From: Flavobacteriales bacterium
Lineage (GTDB): Bacteria; Bacteroidota; Bacteroidia; Flavobacteriales_F; PHOS-HE28
DNA length: 17,821 nucleotides
Direction of reading: 5' to 3'
Assembly: GCA_020635725.1 (NCBI GenBank)
Contig: JACJZF010000019.1
Coordinates: 1 to 17,821 of the forward strand
The position numbers were made by a program, and so were the translations under genes. Within the stretch, counting starts at the first letter, position 1. Every line of letters starts with the position of its first letter. Shown here piece by piece: positions 8,301 to 13,168 of this stretch. A model generated the notes under the pieces. That model did not search any database. It worked only from the letters and a program-made list of their open reading frames with translations, and was not told the DNA's origin.

Positions 8301-8404
8301 AGGTGCAGATGTACTTCGCCCTGCGACTCAAGCCGGCATACAGCGCCGATGCCCGTGGCTGGCTGCCCAACGAGGCCTTGAACGCGCTGCGCCAGCGCGA
8401 TTGA
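5330..8404 (+). CDS. Beta-propeller sensor / class III adenylate cyclase
   Basis: This 1024-aa membrane sensor should make cAMP from ATP. A signal peptide (1-20, cut near LSA|QQ) is followed by about ten or more Reg_prop propeller blades (about 25-610), seen as recurring D-G-x-L-W-x-G-T motifs (for example at 49-55, 257-262, 302-307, 344-349, 547-553). A Y_Y_Y domain spans about 655-735, a transmembrane helix 743-762, and a charged coiled-coil-like linker 763-812. The cyclase domain (about 815-1000) has both metal-binding aspartates (Asp-828 in LFSDFKGF, Asp-872 in GDAYM), the adenine-selecting pair Lys-868 and Asp-941, and transition-state residues Asn-948 and Arg-952 in NLASRME, so it should be an active adenylate rather than guanylate cyclase. 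The upstream in-frame extension to 4871 is rejected because it lies antisense to the HTH gene. Propeller plus Y_Y_Y usually precedes a histidine kinase (hybrid two-component sensors of Bacteroides), so the cyclase output is notable. Confidence 0.93.
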   Translation: MQLSARAPLLGILFCAQGLSAQQYGLRALSLEEGLPSAGVSAVCEDADGFLWVGTAQGAARSEGLRFEAIATEQGLPHEHVTELLPDPDGSVWMGFGNGAVARWDHGTAIRIAEGPGASVRAMAHFNGAIWWASGERLWSWDDEHGVQERPFANGAHGLIRALAVAPGPRLILGADSGLFALSAAGWHEINADVLPHPRVQCLYADTQGVVVGTAAGYLELDTALAPLPLADRIAGSYPIALPETNLHAILRARNGDLWLGTPGGVGRISRARGTPSLTWMREANGLSNDLVRCLLQDRSGAIWIGTAFGGLTKYTSDAFMHFTDRDGLRARTVSALHRTIDGRLWIGTAGGGVASWDGRTLRAYGKAEGLPDPFVLALGEDLRGYLLIGTAGHGLFRQRGDAFVPIGPEAGIAARRVLSIRLDDEGRCWVGTERGLFVDPGDGRFLQVEGLDQAVRATIDNGDSLWAATSKGLFVLHTRTLPWRARSLPVPEVSLTSITRDGAGNLWAGTEGHGLYRFRNDRLDSLTKANGLASNAVEQVLLDPVENLWVGTRRGVDLVELDVLQEQVLSLRHYGSEEGFIGVECFRNAALLDSDSALWFGTVRGATRYDPNRVLEDAREPLVHLTDLRLFYEKPDWKPWCTGTDERGLPEHLELPYNRNHLTFAFTGLSLAFPEKVRYRYILEGHDPEWSPITSTDRVTYSNIPPGEYTFKVTARNASGIWTEEPVTYAFIIAPPFWQTNSFRIASGGALLLGLFGFVRLRERRLRRDRERLERTVQLRTKELATEKERSEDLLRNILPEATAQELKTKGHADAHRFEHCTVLFSDFKGFTSFSSRMDSDTLVSELHHYFGLFDALCDAHGVEKIKTIGDAYMCAAGVPTPSRTHALDALLLAFGMLEAVERSNAQRRAQGLQEWPVRIGLHSGPVVAGVVGTRKFAFDIWGDTVNLASRMESNGEAGQVNISGPVYAQVMPYIEALPRGPIKVKGKGEVQMYFALRLKPAYSADARGWLPNEALNALRQRD

Positions 8405-8436
8405 GGTCCGCCGCCGAGCGATCCAGTCCAACCCTT

Positions 8437-8465
8437 CAGCCGAGACGGGAAAACCCCGACCTTTG
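8437..8465 (+). promoter_or_regulatory. Possible promoter of the J-domain/KTSC gene
   Basis: GACCTTTG at 8458-8465 carries the full TTTG core of the -7 box, but its first base is G instead of T. A TTC at 8435-8437 lies 20 bases upstream in the place of the -33 TTG. The ATG is at 8492. The 87-base gap after the cyclase stop holds no terminator, so read-through from the cyclase is also possible. Confidence 0.4.
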
Positions 8466-8491
8466 CCGCCCATTTCCAGGGACCCGCAGCC

Positions 8492-8935
8492 ATGAAGGAC
8501 ATCATCGAAAGCCGTCGCCTCCTCGGGGCTGAACCGGGCCTGAGCCTGAAAGAGCTCAACGCGCTGTACAAGAATCTGATGAAGCGCCACCATCCGGATC
8601 GCTTCCAGGTGGAAGAGGAACGGCTTGCCGCCGAGGAGCAGAGCCAACGGATCTTGACCGCGTACAAACTGCTCGAAGCACTGCATCCCGAGACCCAAGC
8701 CGCCAAAGCGCCGGAACTCGAGCAGACCCTAACCTCGGGCATCGCCCATTGGGAGTACAAAGGGCAAGTGCTGCGCGTTCGATTCGGCGATGGCAGCGAG
8801 CATGCCTTCTACGGCGTGCCGCCCAAGACCTACAACAAATTCGTAGGCACCGATGCCACGCCCCGTTTCGTGCGGCGGCATTTGATCGGCACGCACCCTA
8901 GCCGCCGCATGTCCGCGGCCAAGGTGGTGGCCTGA
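8492..8935 (+). CDS. J-domain / KTSC-domain fusion protein
   Basis: This 147-aa protein has a J-domain-like N-terminus (about 4-66): a helix, then KNLMKRHHPDRF with the invariant HPD at 34-36, then a helix ending in ILTAYKLLEAL. The HPD tripeptide normally stimulates the ATPase of DnaK-type Hsp70. Residues about 82-141 match a KTSC domain (SGIAHWEYKGQVLRVRF, then F-Y-G-V-P-P-K-T-Y and F-V-R-R-H-L-I-G-T-H-P), a small domain of unknown function seen in phage and bacterial proteins and often thought to bind nucleic acid. Fusions of these two domains occur in Bacteroidota. Inference: a co-chaperone that directs DnaK to a KTSC-bound client. No signal peptide, so it is cytoplasmic. It begins 87 bases after the cyclase gene, which it may follow in the same transcript. 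Confidence 0.8.
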   Translation: MKDIIESRRLLGAEPGLSLKELNALYKNLMKRHHPDRFQVEEERLAAEEQSQRILTAYKLLEALHPETQAAKAPELEQTLTSGIAHWEYKGQVLRVRFGDGSEHAFYGVPPKTYNKFVGTDATPRFVRRHLIGTHPSRRMSAAKVVA

Positions 8936-9036
8936 CCCGGCCAATCACATATTCATACAACCGAATTCGTTAGACGGACTGCGCATCGCGCTGGGCTGCG
9001 CGGGCCATAGGTCTCGCCAAGAAGGAGCCAGCCTGT

Positions 9037-9075
9037 ATGGCAGGAGTTCGCGCTAGCGCTTCCTGCCATCGATGG
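9037..9075. repeat. Cluster of overlapping palindromes
   Basis: ATGGCAGGA (9037-9045) is complementary to TCCTGCCAT (9061-9069). Between them lies the perfect palindrome GCGCTAGCGC (9050-9059), and the right arm overlaps a second perfect palindrome CCATCGATGG (9066-9075). It may help end the transcript of the J-domain/KTSC gene about 100 bases upstream, but no U-run follows on the plus strand. Confidence 0.5.
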
Positions 9076-9121
9076 AAAAATGGCATTCGGAATACGAAAT
9101 ATCGTCTTTATCGAAGAATTA

Positions 9122-9154
9122 TTTGACTTCGGCGAATCACCCGTGATAGCTTGC
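9122..9154 (+). promoter_or_regulatory. Candidate promoter of the 1124-aa secreted protein
   Basis: TTTG at 9122-9125 could be a -33 box, and TAGCTTGC at 9147-9154 sits 21 bases further as a degenerate -7 box; spacing is right but the -7 match is poor. The area is AT-rich compared with its flanks. The start codon is at 9378, so the leader would be about 220 bases. Confidence 0.35.
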
Positions 9155-9159
9155 CGAAG
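9127..9159. promoter_or_regulatory. Nested dyad, possible operator
   Basis: CTTCGGC (9127-9133) and GCCGAAG (9153-9159) form a 7-base inverted repeat. Inside it is a second perfect dyad, ATCAC-CC-GTGAT (9136-9147). The whole overlaps the spacer and -7 box of the candidate promoter, the right place for a repressor site. It is not a CRP-type site, which has TGTGA outside and TCACA inside. Confidence 0.4.
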
Positions 9160-9220
9160 CATGGCCTGATGGTCGTGCCACCGATAGTGGAATGCAAGGC
9201 CACTTCGAGGAACCGGCCCG

Positions 9221-9315
9221 CGGAAGAAGGACTTGGGATGATGAATCCAAGTCGTGCGAACGGCAGCCACCCGAGGAAGCGTGAAGATGACCGAGGAAAT
9301 CCTCGGGCTCTTCCG
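9221..9315 (+). other. Predicted multi-branched leader RNA with alternative pairing
   Basis: CGGAAGA (9221-9227) can pair with TCTTCCG (9309-9315), closing a loop that holds two hairpins: GACTTGG (9230-9236) with CCAAGTC (9247-9253), and CCGAGG (9291-9296) with CCTCGG (9301-9306). A second copy of the arm, CCCGAGGA (9270-9277), can pair with TCCTCGGG (9300-9307) instead, so the two forms exclude each other. The element ends 62 bases before the ATG at 9378. Pairings were found by eye; no folding was run. Confidence 0.35.
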
Positions 9316-9377
9316 GTACGGAATGACTCCTGAGGCCATGCGCCTTCAACTCTCCTGTTCACCCTAACCAACCTCCC

Positions 9378-12300
9378 ATGAACTGTTTCAATCCTCTCCA
9401 TTTCCCACCGTGGTGCCGAGGCGTAGCCCTCATCATGCTCCTCATATCAGCAACGGTCTCACCGCGAACAGCGATCGCCCAAGGCGGTGCCACCTCATGC
9501 GCATCGGCCACGCTGATCGGCACAGGGAGCTATACCTACAGCTCCATGGTTTCCAGCACGCCGAACAACAGCTGCGGAGACAACACCACACGGGCGCGCT
9601 GGTACCGGTTCACCGCGCCCAGCAATGGCACCGTCACGGTGAAATCATGCCAGTCGAACAGGGATACCTACCTGTCGCTCTACAGCTCCTGCACGAGCTG
9701 CATCGATTTCAACGATGACGACAACGACACCAACTGCCACCCCAACGGGTACAACAGCACGCTTTCGGCATCGATGACCAGCGGCCAGACCATCTGGATC
9801 CAATGGAAGAACCGCTGGACCAGCAACTCCGCCAATTTCTCCGTGTCCTTCGCTCCGCTGGTTGACCCCTGCACGGCGATAACCGCAGCCGCGGATTGCG
9901 GCAACAGCAACAGCACGGCGCTCGCGGGCTCCAGCACCTGGGGCACGCAGAGCCTGTGCGGCTTCAACCGAAACGGCGAGGCGAAGGTGTACAGCTACGT
10001 ACCTCCCAGCACCGGCACGTACACCATCACCATCACATCCAACAGCCTCAGCGACTACTCGGCCCTCATGTGGTCCACCGGTTGCGGTGAGCCGGCCGGC
10101 TCGTGGAACTGCATCAGCGATGTCGCCGCCGCGGCCACTGGCACGGTGAGCGTTGGCGCCTCCTGGACCGCAGGCAATACCTATTACATCCTCTGGCGCG
10201 GGGAGACCACCGGCCTATCCGGGAGCCTTGGCTGGCGAATCGATTGCCTGCCCCCGGCCAACAATGACTGCGCCGGAGCGCTTCCCGTGAGTTCCTTCCC
10301 GTATGTGAGCCCAGTGCTCAGCACGGCTTCCGCCACCGATGGCGCGGAGACCAGCATCAGCGGCTACGCATGCAACTCGTTCGGCGCCGGCGGACCTTAC
10401 AAGAACCTATGGTGGGTGGTGACCGGCGTGTGCGGCACCATGACGGCTTCGACATGCAACAGCGGCACCGATTATGACACGGAGATCGCCGTGTACACCG
10501 GCAGCTGCGGCAGCCTGAGCTACGTGGATTGCAACGATGATGCGACGTGCTCCTTCAGCAACCTGCGATCCACCGTGAGCTGGACCGCGATACAAGGCCA
10601 GACCTATTACATCGCTGCTGGCAGCTATAGCAGCACGAGCGCCACCGGCAACCTGGTGGTATCCGTGAACGCGGAGGATGCCGACGGCGATGGCATCGGC
10701 GATTCGTGCGACAACTGCCCCGCCACGGCCAATGCCGACCAGACCGATACCGACGGAGACCTGCAAGGCGATGCCTGCGACGCGGATGATGACAACGACG
10801 GTGTCGCCGATGGCGCTGACCCGCAGCCCTTGAACCCCTTCATCTGCGGAATCGATGCCGATGGCGATGGCTGCGATGATTGCGCTGGCACCCTGCATGA
10901 CGGATTCGGTCCGCTGGCCAACAACAACCCCGGTGACGATGGCCCTGACGCCGACGCCGACGGCATTTGCGACGGCACCGACAACTGCCCCTCCACGCCG
11001 AACGCCGGGCAAGCCGATACGGATGGCGATGGCATCGGCGACGCCTGCGATGATGACGATGACAACGATGGCGTCGTGGACGGCTCCGACCCGCAGCCCC
11101 TGAACCCCTATTTCTGCGGGCTCGATGCCGATGGCGATGGTTGCGATGATTGCGCAGGCAGCTTGCATGATGGCTTCGGCGCGCTACCCAACAACGACCC
11201 GAACGACGATGGTCCGGACGCGGACGGCGACGGCCTGTGCGACAGCGGCGATCCATGCCCGGCCCTGGCGAACGCTGCGCCCGGCGATGCCTGCGATGCC
11301 GGTCCGGGCTTCGTGCTGGGCCAGATCGATGGATCCTGCACCTGCGTGGGCGTGACATGCACCACCGACCTGGACATCATCTTCCAGCCCGATGGTTACA
11401 GCCACATCACCTGGGAGCTGCGCGAGCAGGGAACCGACCTGCTGGTGCAGAGCGATGCGGGCATTTATCCGCCGAGCCCCGGCTATAGCCTGGCCACCTG
11501 CCTGCCCGATGGCTGCTTCTACCTGGTGGTGACCGATGACGGCGGCGACGGCATCACCGGTGGTGGTTACCAGCTGCGCGTGAACAGCAGCGGCCGCTTG
11601 ATCGACAACCTGCGCGACGCCTATGGCAACGGCGGCTTCACCACGGGCAGCGTGAGCCAGGTGGCCAATGGCGAGGGCTTCTGCCTGCCCTTGGGACAGG
11701 ACCGCCTGATCTTCACCAGCTGCGACAAGCTTGATTGGAAGACTGGTCCGTGCGGTGGCGAGTACGTGGTAGCGAATGATAATCCTGTGGTTACGGCCCA
11801 GTATGGCGTGAACGATGCCACGAGCGGCTACCAGATGTGGTGGTTCGATCCCAATGGCGGCTACAGCTTCCGCCGCTACCAGAGCCACAGCACCAGCAAT
11901 GGCATGCCGGTGAGCGCCACGCGCGCCTGCCACTTCAAGCTCAACAACTGGAGCGGCAACCAGCTCGCACAGGGCGTGCTCTACAACGTGAAGGTGCGCG
12001 GCCGCGTGAACGGCAGCTTCCTGCCTTGGGGGCCGGCCTGCCGCCTGATGGTGGACGATGCCGCTGCCCAATGCCCGCGCGCCAAACTCATGGATATACC
12101 AAGCAGTCAGTTCCTGAGCTGCGGTCAGATGCGCGCGGTGGCTAACAACGCGTACGTGCATGCCCGCCCCGTGCGCCGCATGACCTCCGGGTGCAGCTAC
12201 CTCAACGCCAACCGTTACCAATTCCGCTTCCGCATCATCGCCGAGAACTTCGTGCTCGTGAAGACCAGCGCAACCGGGCAATACTGGGTGAACACCCTCG

Positions 12301-12752
12301 GGCTGGATTGCAGCAAGACCTACGAGGTGGATGTGCGTGCAAGCTTCGACAACGGCGCTACCTGGTGCGCTGCGGGCGGCGCGGGCCTCAACGATCCCGC
12401 TTGGGGCGATGTGTGCATGATCACCACCACCAACTGCCTCACCGGCGGTGGCCAGAGCATCGCGCTGCAAGGTGGATCCACGTTGAACGGCGCGCTGACC
12501 ATGTACCCCAATCCCAATCGCGGCGATCAGCTCTTCATCAACCTCACTCAGGTTGAGGAAGGCGTGAGCACCGTTAGCGTCGATATCTACGACGGCTTCG
12601 GCAAGCGCGTGGCGGCCCGCACCATCGCGGTCAACGACGGCTACGTGTACACCGTGCTCGAACTCAACGGGGAACTGGCCACGGGCATGTACCTGGTGAG
12701 CATCACGGCGGGTAACATCGTGCACACCGAGCGCTTGGTCGTTCAGCCGTAG
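9378..12752 (+). CDS. Giant secreted calcium-repeat protein with T9SS sorting domain
   Basis: This 1124-aa protein has a signal peptide (hydrophobic 15-27, cut near AIA|QGG). Residues about 36-160, 165-290 and 297-432 are three beta-sandwich segments resembling pre-peptidase C-terminal domains, with signatures such as ARWYRFTAPSNGTVTV and YYILWRGET. Two 90-aa thrombospondin-type-3-like calcium repeats follow (434-523 and 524-613, rich in D-x-D-x-D-G), then a partial third. Residues 650-740 hold a Cys-containing module (ITWELR ... CLPDGCFYLVVTDDGGDGIT) of a type common in Bacteroidota secreted proteins. About 776-1020 contains two copies of a fibronectin-III-like, Cys-containing unit. The tail from about 1038 (MYPNPNRGD ... 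TGMYLVSI) is a T9SS type A sorting domain. No enzyme motif is seen, so an adhesive or matrix role is inferred. A hairpin terminator follows the stop; no Shine-Dalgarno site precedes the ATG. Confidence 0.9.
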   Translation: MNCFNPLHFPPWCRGVALIMLLISATVSPRTAIAQGGATSCASATLIGTGSYTYSSMVSSTPNNSCGDNTTRARWYRFTAPSNGTVTVKSCQSNRDTYLSLYSSCTSCIDFNDDDNDTNCHPNGYNSTLSASMTSGQTIWIQWKNRWTSNSANFSVSFAPLVDPCTAITAAADCGNSNSTALAGSSTWGTQSLCGFNRNGEAKVYSYVPPSTGTYTITITSNSLSDYSALMWSTGCGEPAGSWNCISDVAAAATGTVSVGASWTAGNTYYILWRGETTGLSGSLGWRIDCLPPANNDCAGALPVSSFPYVSPVLSTASATDGAETSISGYACNSFGAGGPYKNLWWVVTGVCGTMTASTCNSGTDYDTEIAVYTGSCGSLSYVDCNDDATCSFSNLRSTVSWTAIQGQTYYIAAGSYSSTSATGNLVVSVNAEDADGDGIGDSCDNCPATANADQTDTDGDLQGDACDADDDNDGVADGADPQPLNPFICGIDADGDGCDDCAGTLHDGFGPLANNNPGDDGPDADADGICDGTDNCPSTPNAGQADTDGDGIGDACDDDDDNDGVVDGSDPQPLNPYFCGLDADGDGCDDCAGSLHDGFGALPNNDPNDDGPDADGDGLCDSGDPCPALANAAPGDACDAGPGFVLGQIDGSCTCVGVTCTTDLDIIFQPDGYSHITWELREQGTDLLVQSDAGIYPPSPGYSLATCLPDGCFYLVVTDDGGDGITGGGYQLRVNSSGRLIDNLRDAYGNGGFTTGSVSQVANGEGFCLPLGQDRLIFTSCDKLDWKTGPCGGEYVVANDNPVVTAQYGVNDATSGYQMWWFDPNGGYSFRRYQSHSTSNGMPVSATRACHFKLNNWSGNQLAQGVLYNVKVRGRVNGSFLPWGPACRLMVDDAAAQCPRAKLMDIPSSQFLSCGQMRAVANNAYVHARPVRRMTSGCSYLNANRYQFRFRIIAENFVLVKTSATGQYWVNTLGLDCSKTYEVDVRASFDNGATWCAAGGAGLNDPAWGDVCMITTTNCLTGGGQSIALQGGSTLNGALTMYPNPNRGDQLFINLTQVEEGVSTVSVDIYDGFGKRVAARTIAVNDGYVYTVLELNGELATGMYLVSITAGNIVHTERLVVQP
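10677..10946 (+). repeat. 90-aa calcium-binding repeat, copy 1
   Basis: Residues 434-523 of the giant protein. By hand alignment it matches the next copy at 69 of 90 residues with no gaps. It combines thrombospondin-type-3 Asp motifs with a DGCDDC cysteine pair. Confidence 0.8.
10947..11216 (+). repeat. 90-aa calcium-binding repeat, copy 2
   Basis: Residues 524-613, exactly 270 bases after copy 1 and in the same frame. The next bases begin a third, truncated copy (DADGDGLCDSGDPC, residues 614-627) before the sequence turns into another module. Confidence 0.8.
11325..11558 (+). repeat. Shared secreted-protein module, copy in the 1124-aa protein
   Basis: This 78-aa stretch (residues 650-727) is 66/78 identical, by hand alignment, to residues of the next gene at 17588-17821. 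The last 78 bases of the two copies differ at only three positions, all synonymous. Confidence 0.85.
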
Positions 12753-12773
12753 TGCACTCCTTCTTCAGTAGCG

Positions 12774-12803
12774 CGGCCCCCATCGGAAACGGTGGGGGCC
12801 GTT
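12774..12803 (+). terminator. Strong hairpin terminator of the 1124-aa gene
   Basis: CGGCCCCCATCG (12774-12785) pairs with CGGTGGGGGCCG (12790-12801), 12 base pairs including one G-U, closed by a GAAA tetraloop. Only a short TT follows, so it is an unusually stable stem with a weak U-run. It begins 22 bases after the stop codon. Confidence 0.75.
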
Positions 12804-12871
12804 GCGTGACGGGCACCTGTTGCGCACCGGTGAAATTTCCCTGAAAGCCACACAGCGGTAACAGTGCCCGC

Positions 12872-12879
12872 TACTTTTG
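12872..12879 (+). promoter_or_regulatory. Possible -7 element for the beta-helix giant gene
   Basis: TACTTTTG matches the TAnnTTTG consensus exactly. No TTG is found at the expected -33 spacing. If used, the leader to the ATG at 13169 is about 290 bases. Confidence 0.45.
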
Positions 12880-13168
12880 GTTGCACAGCCCAAACATCAT
12901 CGCCCACGTTCTCGTGCGTGAGCGGACCCGGGACAAGCAACACCGCGCTTTCGGCTCCAAGCCCCTCACCGCTCCGGCATCTGCCCAGATCCGCACGCGG
13001 CACCCTATCCTCCCTTCGTTGCCAACTGCCGTGACATCGCGCCGGAACTCCTTCCGCGCATTCACGGATTGAAAATAGCTGCCACGCCAAGAGCGATCCT
13101 GGCGCGCACCAACGCCTATCGGCGCGAAGTCCGATATCAAAACCAGACCCCTACCTAAACGACCAATC

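Larger units (their letters stand above)
8936..9377. other. Gene-free region rich in inverted repeats
   Basis: No credible gene is seen in these 442 bases; the only frames are short and Bacteroidota-atypical. From about 9076 to 9150 the sequence is clearly more AT-rich than its surroundings. Three inverted-repeat clusters occur: 9037-9075, 9127-9159 and 9221-9315, each listed separately. The likely promoter of the giant gene at 9378 lies inside, giving a leader of roughly 220 bases. Confidence 0.6.
12753..13168. other. Gene-free region between the two giant genes
   Basis: These 416 bases hold the hairpin terminator, a -7 element at 12872-12879, and a leader of about 290 bases. A 63-codon frame that begins at a TTG right after the -7 element lacks a normal start and has no recognisable features. 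Short hairpins such as CGCCA/TGGCG (near 13085-13102) are unremarkable. Nothing else is seen. Confidence 0.6.

Noticed and set aside
6791..8698. 635-codon minus-strand open frame antisense to the cyclase
   Set aside because: A shadow frame from high GC; its sequence has no domain or coherent hydrophobic pattern, and it runs through the catalytic motifs of the real gene.
9151..9333. 60-codon frame in the gene-free region upstream of the giant gene
   Set aside because: Starts at TTG, is compositionally unlike the local genes and lies over the structured leader.
10677..11216. Short regular repeats as a possible CRISPR array
   Set aside because: The repeats encode Asp-rich protein in one open frame, are 270 bases long and have no spacers.
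11184..12725. 513-codon minus-strand open frame
   Set aside because: Antisense to the T9SS protein, biased composition rich in Ala, Val, His and Gly, typical of a shadow of GC-rich codons.
12881..13072. 63-codon frame right after the consensus -7 box
   Set aside because: TTG start, no recognisable domain, no conserved features visible; left as unproven.
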